Numbered from the stretch's first letter, positions 16,876-26,700 are shown. The stretch: 44,492 bases of DNA from Methylobacterium jeotgali (GCF_022179345.1 NZ_BPQR01000002.1:1-44492), one strand, 5' to 3'. Program-made: numbers and translations. The notes: a model not told the origin generated them from the sequence alone.

Positions 16876-18065
16876 CAGTTCACGCCGAGCCAGTCGAGGA
16901 GCATCTTCTCCTGCTTGCCGAAGGCGTGCTCGGGGCCGTGGCCGTTCTTGACCATCGGCGCCTTGAAGAAGGTCGAGAGCTGCTCCTGCACGCCGCCGTC
17001 GCCGCGCTTCTTGGCGAGGTCCAGGACGCGGGCGATCTCGATGACGAGGGGCGCGGCGAGGATGGAGTCCTTGCAGAGGAAGTTGACCTTGATCTGCATC
17101 CGCTGGCCCATGAAGCCGGTGACGTCGATGTTGTCCCAGGCTTCCTTGTCGTCGCCGCGGGGGCGGTAATAGTGAATGTGCACGAGATGGTCCTCGACCG
17201 GGTAGCCGAGGATCGAGTCGAGCACCGTGCCCTTGGTGTTGAGCTTCGACTGGAGCGAGGACGGGTCGTTCAGGGCAAGGCCGTCGCGGTTGCCGAGGAT
17301 GTTCGTCGAGAACCAGCCGTCGACATGGAGGGCGCGGGCCTTCAGCGCCGGGGCGAGCACGGTCTTCATCATGGTCTGGCCGGTCTTGCCGTCCTTGCCG
17401 GCCACCGGGACGTTCAGCTCGCGGGCGAGCTCCAGCAGGGCCGGCACGTCGGCGGCGACGCTCGGCGTGAAGTTCGCGTAGGGAATGCCGCTCTTGATCG
17501 CCGCGTAGGCGTAGAGCATCGCCGGAGAGATCGACTCGTCGCTGGAATCGAGGCCCTTCTCGAAGGCGGCCGTCGAGTTCAGGGTCGGGTCGGAAAGGTC
17601 GGGCCAGCGCTCGGTGGAGGCGAGGTTCACAACCACGACCTCGTCCAGGTTGCTCTCCTTCTGGAAGCGGCGCAGGTCGTTGGCGATGACCGAGACCGCC
17701 TCGCGGTGGTCCTTGGCGACGATGCGGTTGCCGCCGTCGATGTTCTTGCAGAACTTGGCGCTGCCGACCGCCGGCCAGGGGGTCAGCCCCTTGAGCACCT
17801 GGGCGCCGTTCTCGATGTCCTGCTTGGTCAGCACGCCGTGGCCGGCGGCCGCGGAGGCGAGGTCGTCGCCGTTGAGGTCCCAGCCGCCGAAGACGAGGTC
17901 CTTGTAGTCGGCCATGCCGGCGACGGGGACGCCCGCGAGGGGCAGACCGTCCAGCCGGTTCGACCCGGACTTGATCATCTCGATGCCGGCGATGGCGGTG
18001 GTGGCGACGGCGCCGCCCATGCCAACGAACGCAACGCCGACGCGGCGACCGGTCTGCATGCTCAT
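16875..18065 (-). CDS. ino1: Inositol-3-phosphate synthase
   Basis: NAD-dependent enzyme that cyclises glucose-6-phosphate to 1L-myo-inositol-3-phosphate. The 396-residue protein opens with the Rossmann loop FVGMGGAVATT (14-24) and contains the family blocks VVVNLASTE, KDGKTGQTMMKT (active-site Lys region), FSTNILGNRDG and NTKGTVLDSILGY. First gene of the overlapping minus-strand cluster; ATG at 18065 is preceded by AAGGA about 12 bases upstream. An EcfG-type promoter match lies at 18143-18167. Ino1 is not universal in alphaproteobacteria, so the pathway it feeds here (the downstream genes) is of special interest. Product assignment is firm. Confidence 0.95.
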   Translation of the reverse strand: MSMQTGRRVGVAFVGMGGAVATTAIAGIEMIKSGSNRLDGLPLAGVPVAGMADYKDLVFGGWDLNGDDLASAAAGHGVLTKQDIENGAQVLKGLTPWPAVGSAKFCKNIDGGNRIVAKDHREAVSVIANDLRRFQKESNLDEVVVVNLASTERWPDLSDPTLNSTAAFEKGLDSSDESISPAMLYAYAAIKSGIPYANFTPSVAADVPALLELARELNVPVAGKDGKTGQTMMKTVLAPALKARALHVDGWFSTNILGNRDGLALNDPSSLQSKLNTKGTVLDSILGYPVEDHLVHIHYYRPRGDDKEAWDNIDVTGFMGQRMQIKVNFLCKDSILAAPLVIEIARVLDLAKKRGDGGVQEQLSTFFKAPMVKNGHGPEHAFGKQEKMLLDWLGVN

Positions 18066-18378
18066 GGGGAAGGGTTTTCCTTGAAAAGGCCTGGGACCGC
18101 GGAGCGCCGATGACAGCGAGGCCGCCCGCGACGGCCATAGCTAACTGAGGCACCCGGGCTTCGTTCCAAGGCCGAGGGCCGCACCTTTCTGGTCCGGCAC
18201 GCCTGAACCGCAGCCGAACGACGCCGGAAGAGCGCCCCGGAAGCGGTCTTCGGGGCATTCGCAGAAGTGTCATGCTTGGATCACGGCATCGTCCCATTAT
18301 GGACACAGCCGGTTATGAAACACCCGCCTCTCGATCGAAGCCGCGCACCATGAAGTCGCGGCACGAAAGGCAAGAAGA
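18066..18378. other. Intergenic region between ino1 and the lytic transglycosylase gene
   Basis: A 313-base divergent spacer without a supportable gene. The minus strand contains an EcfG-type promoter match (18143-18167) about 80 bases before ino1. On the plus strand I found no strong promoter for the transglycosylase gene. No small peptide-precursor ORF suited to the YcaO protein is apparent. Confidence 0.6.
18143..18167 (-). promoter_or_regulatory. Putative EcfG (general stress sigma factor) promoter of the ino1 operon
   Basis: On the minus strand: GGAAC (18167-18163), 16 bases, AGTT (18146-18143). This fits the alphaproteobacterial EcfG/RpoE2 consensus GGAAC-N16/17-CGTT except for the first base of the -10. 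The predicted start site would give a leader of roughly 65 bases ahead of the ino1 ATG. Position and orientation are right; activity is inferred. Confidence 0.5.
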
Positions 18379-19509
18379 ATGGGGGTTCATCCGGAGCCGG
18401 CGCATCGCGCCGACGACGTGTGTTGTCTTGCGCCTTGCGAGACCTTCGATACGACAGGCGGGTCAGACCGGTCCGCGACGGAACCATCAAGGAATTCTTT
18501 CTCCAGCGCGAAATGTCGCGGTGCGGCGCGCCTTGTCGTCGCGGCCGTGGCCGCCGGCGGGCTTCTGCTGATCTCGGGACAGCGCGACGGCGCGCTTCAG
18601 GCGCCGGCCGTGGCGCATGACCGCCTCGACGAGAGCGCGCTGAGCGCCTCCGCGACGGGCGGCGGCAGCATGACGGAGCGGGTCGCGGCCTGGCACGGGG
18701 TGCCGCTGATGGAGGAGCAGCCGGCGACGAGCGCCCTCATCGCCGATACGCTCTCCGCCCTGCCGCGTCCGGCGGGCAGCAACGACGGCGTCGTGCAGTT
18801 TGGTGAGGCCCGCGTGCCCCGCGCCGTCGTCGCGCCGATCGTGCGGGCCTCGGCCGAGACCGGGGTCGACCCGGCCTACATGATGGCGCTCGCCGACAAG
18901 GAATCGCGCTTCGACGTCGAGGCGCGCAATCCCGCCTCCTCCGCCGAGGGGCTGTTCCAGTTCGTGACCGCGACCTGGCTGGAGATGATCCGCGACTTCG
19001 GCGCGCGCCACGGGCTCGCGGCGGAGGCGGCCTCGGTCAGCGGACGCGGGGGTGCGCTCACCATCGCCAACCCGGCCGCACGGGCCCGCGTGCTCGGCCT
19101 GCGCAAGGACCCCTACGTCGCCGCGCTGATGGCGGCGGAACTCGCCAAGCGCGACCGCTCGCGAGTCGAGAGCCGGATCGGCCGCGCCCTGCGCACCTCG
19201 GAGCTGTACGTCGCGCATTTCCTCGGCACCGCCAGCGCCGGGCGCTTCTTCACCCTCTCCTCCGACAAGCCGGACGAGGTGGCGCAGAAGGTCTTCCGCA
19301 ACGCCGCCCGGGCCAACCGCAGCCTGTTCGTGTCGGGCGGGGCGCAGAAGCGGGGCGGCAAGGGCCATGGCCGGGGCCTGACCGTCGCCGAGCTTCACGA
19401 GCGCCTCGACGGCATGATCGACCGCCGCATCAGCCGCTACGAGGGCGTCGCCGCGCTGGTGCAGGAGGCCCCCTCCCGCGTCGTGCTGGCCGAGGCAGGA
19501 ACGCCCTGA
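18379..19509 (+). CDS. Lytic transglycosylase, SLT domain
   Basis: Cell-wall lytic enzyme of up to 376 residues. A hydrophobic segment (about residues 48-66, VVAAVAAGGLLLISG) serves as membrane anchor or signal. The SLT domain follows, with catalytic Glu in ADKESRFDVEARN, then SSAEGLFQFVTATWLEM, a Goose-lysozyme-like order, and YVAHFLGTASAGRFF. C-terminal residues are basic (KRGGKGHGRG). ATG at 18379 has a weak AAAGG upstream; a later start cannot be excluded because the first 45 residues are Cys/Arg-rich and unremarkable. Convergent with the EmrB-like gene. Confidence 0.85.
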   Translation: MGVHPEPAHRADDVCCLAPCETFDTTGGSDRSATEPSRNSFSSAKCRGAARLVVAAVAAGGLLLISGQRDGALQAPAVAHDRLDESALSASATGGGSMTERVAAWHGVPLMEEQPATSALIADTLSALPRPAGSNDGVVQFGEARVPRAVVAPIVRASAETGVDPAYMMALADKESRFDVEARNPASSAEGLFQFVTATWLEMIRDFGARHGLAAEAASVSGRGGALTIANPAARARVLGLRKDPYVAALMAAELAKRDRSRVESRIGRALRTSELYVAHFLGTASAGRFFTLSSDKPDEVAQKVFRNAARANRSLFVSGGAQKRGGKGHGRGLTVAELHERLDGMIDRRISRYEGVAALVQEAPSRVVLAEAGTP

Positions 19510-19521
19510 CCGCCTCCGCTG

Positions 19522-19546
19522 CCGGCCGGGCTCAATGTCCGGCCGG
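19522..19546. terminator. Inverted repeat at the convergent transglycosylase/emrB ends
   Basis: Two CCGGCCGG arms (19522-19529 and 19539-19546) flank a 9-base loop that contains the reverse-strand emrB stop. An 8-bp GC stem between converging genes is consistent with a shared bidirectional terminator, although neither side has a U-tract, so factor-dependent termination or simple RNA stabilisation is possible. Confidence 0.4.
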
Positions 19547-21127
19547 GGCGCCGCCGCCGAGCTTCACCTTGCTCAGGGTCATCGCCAGCGGCACGGCGCT
19601 CGCCGAGACGATGGCGAGGACGAGGAACACGTCGATATAGGCCCAGAACGCCACCTGCCGGGCGACCTCCTGCCCGATCCAGGCGATGGCCTGACCCTGC
19701 GCGTCGACGCCCTTGTCGCCGTAGGTCGAGAAGTACTGCGTCGCCCTGGCCAGGGTGTCCTGATAGGCCGGGTTCGAGGGGATCGTGCCCTCGACGAGCC
19801 GGGTCTGGTGGAACTGCTGGCGGTAGGCGAGCACGTTCTGGGCGAGCGACACGCCGAGCGAGCCGCCGACGTTGCGGGCCACGTTGATCAGGGCCGAGGC
19901 CTGATCCGTCTGCGACTTGTCGATGCCCTCGTAGGAGGCGGACGTGATCGAGATGAAGATCAGCGGCAGGCCGATGCCGATATAGACCCGCACCCAGGCG
20001 AAGAACGAGAAGGTGGTGTCGCCGTAGATCCAGGTCAGCCGGTACATGGCGAGCGCCACGATCGTGGCGCCGATGGCGATGAGGTACTTCGGCTGCACCT
20101 TGCCGGAGATCTGCCCGACGACGAGCATCATCGCCACCGTGACGAGCCCTCCGGGGGCGAGCAGCAGCCCGGAGAGGGTGGCGGTGTAGCCGTAGTATTC
20201 CTGCGTGATCTGCGGGATGAACTGCGTCGTCGCGATCAGGATCGCGCCGGTGGCCATCATCACCAGGAAGCAGGCGCCGAACTGGCGCTTGAACAGGAGC
20301 TTCAGGTCGACGACCGGGTTCCGGTGGTTCAGCTCCCAGGGGATCATCAGCAGGAAGGACACCGCGCAGAGGCTCGCGAACACGACGATCAGGTTCGAGC
20401 CGAACCAGTCCTTGCGCTGGCCCTCGTCGAGGATGACCTCGAGCGAGCCGAGGAAGGTCGCGACCAGCACGAAGCCGACGATGTCGAAGCGCACGCCGCG
20501 CGCGCGGAGAGAGCGCCGCTCCTTCACCGCCTCGTCGGAATCCTGAAGCAGCCAGTGCATCAGCCCCAGCGAGATCAGCCCGACGGGCCCGTTGATCAGG
20601 AAGCACCAGTGCCAGGAGAGGTTGTCGGAGAGCCAGCCGCCCAAGGTCGGCCCGATCACCGGCGCCACGACGATGGCGAGGCCGTAGAGGGCGAAGGCCT
20701 GCCCGCGCTTCTGCGGCGGGAAGGAGTCGGCGAGGATCGACTGGGCGAGCGGGGCCATGCCGCCGCCGCCGAGCCCCTGCATCACCCGGAAGAGCAGCAG
20801 CGACTCGAGGTTCCAGGCGAAGCCGCACAGCACCGAGGAGAGGGTGAAGAGTGCCACGCTCCACATGAAGAACGCCTTGCGCCCGTAGCGCTTGGCGAGG
20901 AAGCTCGAGGCCGTGAGCACGATGGCGTTGGCGACGAGGTAGCTCGTCACAACCCAGGCCGCCTCGTCGGGGCCGACGGCCAGACCGCCGGAGATGTAGC
21001 GCAGGGCGACATTGGCGATCGTGGTGTCGAGCACCTCCATGAAGGTCGCCAGCGCCACGACGAGGGCGACCGCCCAGGGGCTGTGGCCGCCGGGTGCCCG
21101 GGGCAGTGCCCCGGCCTTGGCGCTCAT
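19532..21127 (-). CDS. DHA2-family MFS multidrug efflux permease (EmrB-like)
   Basis: Fourteen-helix inner-membrane drug/proton antiporter of 531 residues. Characteristic motifs are seen: FMEVLDTTIANVAL in helix 1 (motif D1), LAKRYGRKAFF loop (motif A), QGLGGGGMAPLAQSIL, and GLAIVVAPVIGPTLGGWL (motif C). Works with the EmrA-like adaptor encoded just upstream: its ATG at 21127 overlaps the adaptor's stop (ATGA), the standard EmrAB arrangement for tripartite export across both membranes. Substrate unknown. The longer in-frame extension lies inside emrA and was rejected. Confidence 0.93.
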   Translation of the reverse strand: MSAKAGALPRAPGGHSPWAVALVVALATFMEVLDTTIANVALRYISGGLAVGPDEAAWVVTSYLVANAIVLTASSFLAKRYGRKAFFMWSVALFTLSSVLCGFAWNLESLLLFRVMQGLGGGGMAPLAQSILADSFPPQKRGQAFALYGLAIVVAPVIGPTLGGWLSDNLSWHWCFLINGPVGLISLGLMHWLLQDSDEAVKERRSLRARGVRFDIVGFVLVATFLGSLEVILDEGQRKDWFGSNLIVVFASLCAVSFLLMIPWELNHRNPVVDLKLLFKRQFGACFLVMMATGAILIATTQFIPQITQEYYGYTATLSGLLLAPGGLVTVAMMLVVGQISGKVQPKYLIAIGATIVALAMYRLTWIYGDTTFSFFAWVRVYIGIGLPLIFISITSASYEGIDKSQTDQASALINVARNVGGSLGVSLAQNVLAYRQQFHQTRLVEGTIPSNPAYQDTLARATQYFSTYGDKGVDAQGQAIAWIGQEVARQVAFWAYIDVFLVLAIVSASAVPLAMTLSKVKLGGGAPAGH

Positions 21128-22338
21128 CGCACCCGGACCGAGGGGACGACGGACAGGCCGGGCCCGATCGCCACGTCGTCGGGCCATCGCTCGACGACGA
21201 TCTTCACGGGCACGCGCTGGACGACCTTCACGAAGTTGCCCGTGGCGTTCTGGGCCGGCAGCAGGCTGAAGGCGGTGCCGGAGCCGGGCTGCACCGAGGC
21301 GACGCGGCCGCTGATCTTGCGGCCCGGATAGGCATCGATCTCCACGTCCACGGCCTGCCCGGGGCGCATGTCGGTGATCTGCGTCTCCTTGTAGTTCGCC
21401 GTCACCCAGACGTCGTCGGGCACGAACATCGACAGGCTCTGCCCGGCCTGGGCGTACTGGCCCTTGGCCCCGCTCAGGCGCACGACGCGGCCGGGCTGGG
21501 CGGCGGTCACATCGGTGTAGCCGAGGTTCAATTCGGCCTGCGCCTTCTGCGCCTGCGCGGTGGCGAGGCTCGCCTCGGCGCTGGCCTTCTGCGCCTCCAG
21601 GGAGCCGATCTGCTTCTGCGCGGCGATCACGCTCGCCTGAGCGCGCTGAAGCGAAGCCTGCTGCTGCTCCAGATTCGAGGTCGATTGCTGCGACTGCTGG
21701 ACGGTGCCGGCGCCTCGCTTGGCGAGCTCTTGGTAGCGGGCGGCGTCCTGCTGGGCGAAATCGAGGGAGGCCTTCGTCTGCGTGACCTGCGCCTTCGCCA
21801 CGTCGACCTGGGCCCGCTGGCCCTCGATCTGCGCGTCGACGTTCTGGATCGAGGCCTGCGCGGACTGGACCTGCGCGTCGGCTTGGCGCAGTGCCACCTC
21901 GTAGTCGCGCCGGTCGATCCGGAACAGGATCTGCCCGGCCTCGACGTGCTGGTTGTCCGTCACCGGCACCTCGACTACGTAGCCGGAGACCTTCGGGGCG
22001 ACGCTGAAGGAGCGCGCGTCCACGAAGGCGTCGTCCGTTGTCTCGTAGGGATGGAGCGCCGTCAGCCAGTAGAAGTAGCCGGCGACCGCGAGTGCGACGA
22101 GCGCCAGCGCGCCGAGGGCGAACCAGACCGGGTGGCGCCGCAGGACGTTCGGACGGCTCTCGTCCGCGTCGCTCTCACCGCCTTCGGTGCCGGACGGCTG
22201 CGTCCGCTCGTTCTCCTCCGGCGCGGCCTCTCCCGGCTTGCGTCCGGTCTCGCGCGCTTCGGCTGCGGTGCGGTCGTCCGGTGCCGTCCCGGCGCCGGAG
22301 GCATCGGCGCGGGGCGGCTTCGTGGTGTTGTCGAGCAT
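21124..22338 (-). CDS. HlyD/EmrA-family membrane fusion protein
   Basis: Periplasmic adaptor of 404 residues. After a cytoplasmic Pro/Ala/Glu-rich tail (1-65) comes one transmembrane helix (about 72-92, FALGALALVALAVAGYFYW), the biotinyl-lipoyl half DAFVDARSFSVAPKVSGYV, a long Gln/Ala-rich coiled-coil hairpin (about 140-270), the second lipoyl half and the beta-barrel (DDVWVTANYKETQI). This is the EmrA architecture. First gene of the pair. ATG at 22338 chosen for a sensible N-terminus; the Shine-Dalgarno is weak. A GGAAC-N15-CGTT sequence lies upstream (22406-22429), one base short of the EcfG spacing. Confidence 0.93.
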   Translation of the reverse strand: MLDNTTKPPRADASGAGTAPDDRTAAEARETGRKPGEAAPEENERTQPSGTEGGESDADESRPNVLRRHPVWFALGALALVALAVAGYFYWLTALHPYETTDDAFVDARSFSVAPKVSGYVVEVPVTDNQHVEAGQILFRIDRRDYEVALRQADAQVQSAQASIQNVDAQIEGQRAQVDVAKAQVTQTKASLDFAQQDAARYQELAKRGAGTVQQSQQSTSNLEQQQASLQRAQASVIAAQKQIGSLEAQKASAEASLATAQAQKAQAELNLGYTDVTAAQPGRVVRLSGAKGQYAQAGQSLSMFVPDDVWVTANYKETQITDMRPGQAVDVEIDAYPGRKISGRVASVQPGSGTAFSLLPAQNATGNFVKVVQRVPVKIVVERWPDDVAIGPGLSVVPSVRVR

Positions 22339-22535
22339 GGATCGTCGGGTCCGGGTTGCGCCCCGCACCGAAAGGGTCGCGTGGTAGAGCCGCCTCGGAG
22401 CGATAAACGGGACCCGTCCGGAATGTTCCCCGTCCTCGCACGTCCGTGCGCGAAGGACCGATCTGCGTGCGCCTTGCGGTCCGGCGCCGATCGTCCCAAA
22501 CCCCCGGCCGGCGCAGCGGCAGGGACGGGGCACGG

Positions 22536-23027
22536 ATGGGCGAGATCCGAGAGGGCGAGGTGAGCGTGGCGCTGCCGGAGCGCTTCGACGCCGGCCTGCA
22601 CTTCATCGGCCGCCTCCGCACGCCCTGGGCGACACGGCCGGAGTGCCCGAAGAACGGCTTGCAGAGCGACGCGGTCTGCACCGTCGAGGTCGACCCGCCC
22701 TACCGTCCGGCGCTGAGCCACGTGCGCGGCGCCAGCCACCTGATCCTGCTCTACTGGATGGACCGGGCCGAGCGCGGCCTCGTCATCCAGCGTCCCCGCC
22801 ACGCCGACGGGCCGCGGGGGACCTTCTCCCTGCGCTCGCCGGCCCGGCCGAACCCCATCGCGCTCTCCGTGGTCGAACTGATCGAGGCCGGCCCGGAGAC
22901 GCTCGCCGTGCGCGGGCTCGACTGCCTCGACGGCACGCCGCTCCTAGACATCAAGCCCTACTACGCCTCGACGGATGCGCGGCCCGACGCCACGGTCGAC
23001 CGCTCCGGCCTGGGAGATCGGTCGTGA
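22536..23027 (+). CDS. trmO: tRNA t6A37 N6-methyltransferase TrmO (TsaA-like)
   Basis: SAM-dependent enzyme of the TsaA/TrmO/VirR beta-barrel family, 163 residues, that methylates t6A37 in tRNA-Thr. Family motifs: HFIGRLRTPWATR at the start, SHLILLYWMDR, and the SAM/active-site stretch FSLRSPARPNPIALSVVEL, then LDCLDGTPLLDIKPY. The ATG at 22536 is preceded by a GGGACGGGG-rich region; the longer in-frame start would add unrelated residues. Its stop overlaps the SGNH-hydrolase start (GTGA). Divergent from emrA. Some family members act on other substrates, so the exact tRNA target is by homology. Confidence 0.85.
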   Translation: MGEIREGEVSVALPERFDAGLHFIGRLRTPWATRPECPKNGLQSDAVCTVEVDPPYRPALSHVRGASHLILLYWMDRAERGLVIQRPRHADGPRGTFSLRSPARPNPIALSVVELIEAGPETLAVRGLDCLDGTPLLDIKPYYASTDARPDATVDRSGLGDRS

Positions 23028-23758
23028 GGGCTGCCGTGCGGCGGGCGCTCCTCCTAGGCGCGGCCGGGCTCGCCCTGGCGGGGGCCGGCGGTGCCCTCGG
23101 CTGGAGCCTGCACACCGCGAAGCTCGATGCGCGCCTCTACGCGCAGAACCGGCTGATCGCCGTGCAGGTCCATCTCGACGCGGCGCCGGCCGAGTACGTG
23201 TTCCTGGCCGGCGACTCGCAGGCCGAGCTGCAGTCGCCCTCCGAGCGCCCTTGCGGACGGGAGATCGTCAACGGCGGCGTCAGCGGTGCGACCGCCGCGG
23301 TCTACGCCGACCTCCTGCGGAGCCTGCGCTTTCCCGTGCGGCCGCGCGCGGCGGTGCTGACGATCGGCACCAACGATCTCCTGCGCAAGAACGACCCCCT
23401 CTCGGCCGACGCGAGCGCCCGTTTCGAGAAGGCGGCGGGCGCCATCGTCGCGACGCTCAAGGCGGCGGCGGACGAGGTCGTGGTCACGGCGCTGCCCCCG
23501 GTCGGGCGGGAGCTCGACCGCTGGCTGGAGCCCGCCGCCGTCGGGCGGTACTCGGCCCGGCTGAAGGCGCTGTGCGAGCGCCTCGGCTGCCGCTTCGCCG
23601 ACCCGTTCGAGGCCCTGCGCGACGGCGACACCGGCTTCGCGAAGCCCGGCGCGATGCGCGACGGGCTGCACCTTTCCGCCTACCGGCCGGTCATGCGCGC
23701 GCTGGAGCCGGCGCTGTGCCCGACCCTGCCGCCGTCCCGTCCCGCGGCGGGGCCTTGA
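23024..23758 (+). CDS. SGNH/GDSL-family hydrolase, exported or membrane-anchored
   Basis: A 244-residue esterase-type protein. An N-terminal hydrophobic segment (LLLGAAGLALAGAGGALGW) is a signal or anchor. Block I GDSQ carries the nucleophilic Ser, a Gly in NGGVSGAT and the Asn in GTNDLL complete the oxyanion hole, and DGLHLS near the end provides the catalytic Asp and His. GTG start at 23024 overlaps the trmO stop. Its last 68 bases overlap the 3' end of the convergent RND pump gene, after the catalytic block. Likely deacylates an envelope glycan or lipid; substrate unknown. Confidence 0.85.
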   Translation: MRAAVRRALLLGAAGLALAGAGGALGWSLHTAKLDARLYAQNRLIAVQVHLDAAPAEYVFLAGDSQAELQSPSERPCGREIVNGGVSGATAAVYADLLRSLRFPVRPRAAVLTIGTNDLLRKNDPLSADASARFEKAAGAIVATLKAAADEVVVTALPPVGRELDRWLEPAAVGRYSARLKALCERLGCRFADPFEALRDGDTGFAKPGAMRDGLHLSAYRPVMRALEPALCPTLPPSRPAAGP

Positions 23759-26700
23759 TCCGGTACCAGCCGACGTAGAGGGCGGGCAGGAAGAACAGGG
23801 TCAGGCCCGTGGCCGCGATGATGCCGCCGATCATCGCGTAGGCCATCGGCCCCCAGAACACCTCGCGGGCGATCGGGATCATGCCGAGGCTCGCCGCCGC
23901 CGCCGTCAGCAGGATCGGCCGCATGCGGTGGCGCGTGGCCTCCAGCACCGCGTCCCAGGGGCCCATCCCCTCCGCCTCGCACTCCTCGATCTGGCTCACG
24001 AGGATCACCGCGTTGCGCACGATGATGCCGATGAGGGCGAGGATGCCGAGGATCGCCACGAAGCCCATCGGCTTGTCGAAGATCAGCAGCACCGGCACCA
24101 CGCCGATCAGGCCGAGCGGCGCCACCGAGAACACCAGGAACAGCTTCTGCACGCTCTGGAGCTGGATCATCAGGAAGACGGCCATGGTCAGCAGCATGAT
24201 CGGCACCACGGCGGCGATCGGGCCCTGGCCCTTGGCCGCCTCCTCGACCGCGCCGCCGGTGGCCAGCGTGTAGCCCTCGGGCAGCGCCTTGGTGAACGCG
24301 TCGATCTCGGGCTGGAGCGCGGCGACGATGGTCGGCGGCTGCGTGGCGTCGAGGATCGTCGCCTTCACCGTCACCGTCGCCACCCGGTCGCGGCGCCAGA
24401 CGATCGGCTGCTCCAAGTCGTAGTCGATGTTGGCGAAGGCGAGCAGCGGCACCACGGAACCGTTGGAGAGCGTCACCTGAAGGCTCTGGAGCGTGTCGAG
24501 GGAGCGCCGCTCGATGGCCTGCGCCCGGCCGACCACGTTCACGAGGTAGATCGAGTCGCGCACCTGCGTGATCGTGGTCCCGCCGACGACGCTGTTGAGG
24601 ATGCTGGCGAGGTCCTCGCTCGTCACGCCGAGCTGGCGGGCCTTGTCCTGGTTCACGACGACCCGCAGCACCTTGCCCGGCTCGTTCCAGTCGAAGGTCG
24701 GCACCCCGACGCGCTTGTCCTTGGCGACGATCGAGGCGAGCGTCAGCGCCTGCTCCCGCACGACCTGAAGGTCGGGCCCGCTCAGGCGGTACTGGATCGG
24801 GCGGCCGACCGGGGGACCGAGAGAGAGCGGGTTCACGAACACGTCGATGCCGACGAACTCGCGCTTTCCGCGCTCCTCGAGCCGCGCCATCAGCCGGTCG
24901 CGGGCCTCGAGCGACTTCGCCACGATCACGACCTGCCCGAAGAAGGCGTTGGCGAGCTGCTGGTCGAGGGGCAGGTAGAAGCGAACCGCGCCCTGGCCGA
25001 CATAGGACGACCAGCGCTCGATGTCCGGGTCGCCCTTCAGGCCGGCCTCGAGGCGGTCCATCTGCCGGCGCGTCTCGGCGATGGTCGCGTTCTGCGGCAG
25101 CGTCATGTCGACGAGGACCTCGTTGCGGTCCGAGGACGGGAAGAACTGCTGCTGGACGTGGGTCATCCCGACGATCGAGAGCCCCATCAGGCCGATGCAG
25201 ATGAGAACCGTCGTCCAGCGCCAGCGCATGGCGGTGCGCAGCACCGCGACGAACAGCCCGGTCAGCCGGCCGGGCTTCTCGTGGTGGCCCTTCATGGTCT
25301 TGGGCAGCAGCGCCACGCCGATCAGCGGCGCGAACAGCACCGCGACGATCCAGGAGACCAGCAGCGAGGCGGCGATGACCACGAACAGCGAGTAGGTGTA
25401 CTCGCCGGCCGAGGAGCCGTTGAAGCCGATCGGCAGGAAGCCCGCCACCGTCACCAGGGTGCCGGTGAGCATGGGAAAGGCGGTCGAGGTGTAGGCGAAG
25501 GTCGCCGCCTTCTTGAGGTTGTCGCCGAGCTCCAATCTGGCGACCATCATCTCGACGGTGATCATCGCGTCGTCGACGAGGAGCCCGAGCGCGATGATGA
25601 GCGCGCCGAGCGAGATGCGCTGGAGCGTCACGCCCATCACCTGCATGACCACGAACACGATCGCCAGCACGAGGGGGATCGAGATCGAGACGACGAGCCC
25701 CGCCCGCCAACCCAGGCTGATGAAGCTCACCGCGAGCACGATCACCACCGCCTCGACCAGCGCCTTCGTGAAGCCGCCGACCGCCTCCTCGACGATCTTG
25801 GGCTGATCCGAGATGAGGTGGATGCCGACGCCGATCGGCAGCTTGCCCTCGACGATGCGCATGCGCGCCTTCAGGTCCTCGCCGAAATGCAGGAGGTTGG
25901 CGTTCGGGCGCATGGCGACCGCGAGCCCGATCGCCGGCTTGCCGTCGACCCGGAACAGCGCCGCCGGCGGGTCCTCGTAGCCGCGGGAGATCTCGGCGAC
26001 GTCCGAGAGGCGGAAGAAGCGGTCGTTGATGCGCAGGTTGATCTCGCGCAGGCTGTCCTCGGAGGCGAACTGGCCGCTGACGCGCACCGAGACCCGCTCC
26101 GGGCCGGCCTGGACCACGCCGGAGGCGGCCACCGCGTTCTGGGCCTGGAGCGTCTTGATCAGCGCCTGCACGTCGATGCCGAAGCCGGCGAGCTTGCGGG
26201 TCGAGAAGTCGAGGTTGATCGTCTCCTTCTGCGGGCCGAGCAGCTGCGTCTTGCCGATGTTGGGGACCTTCAAGATCTCGGTGCGCACGCTCTCGACGTA
26301 GTCGCGCAGCTGCCGGTGGGTCAGGCCGTCTGCGGTGAAGCCGTAGACGTTGCCGTAGACCTCGCCGAACTCGTCGTTGAAGAACGGTCCCTGCACCCCC
26401 TGCGGGAAGGTGCCCTGGATGTCGCCGAGGCGCTTGCGCACCTGGTAGAAGGCCGGCTGGATCTCGCTGGGCTTGGTGGTGTCGCGCAGGTTCACGAACA
26501 CCGTGGTCTGGCCGGGGGTCGTGTAGCTCCGCACGTAGTCGAGGGCGTTGAGCTGCTGAAGCTCCTTCTCAATCCTGTCCGTGACCTGCTCCACGGTGTC
26601 CTTGATCGTGGCGCCGGGCCAGCTCGCCTGGACGACCATCGTCTTGATGTTGAAGGGCGGGTCCTCCTCGCGGCCGAGGCCGCGATAGGCGATGGTGCCG

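Noticed and set aside
9196..18065. A complete mycothiol pathway
   Set aside because: No MshC-type Cys ligase or MshD acetyltransferase is present, and YcaO, Gfo/Idh, TIM-barrel and methyltransferase genes are not part of mycothiol synthesis.
22406..22429. EcfG promoter for emrAB (GGAAC-N15-CGTT)
   Set aside because: The spacer is one base shorter than the 16-17 accepted for this sigma factor; kept only as a note.
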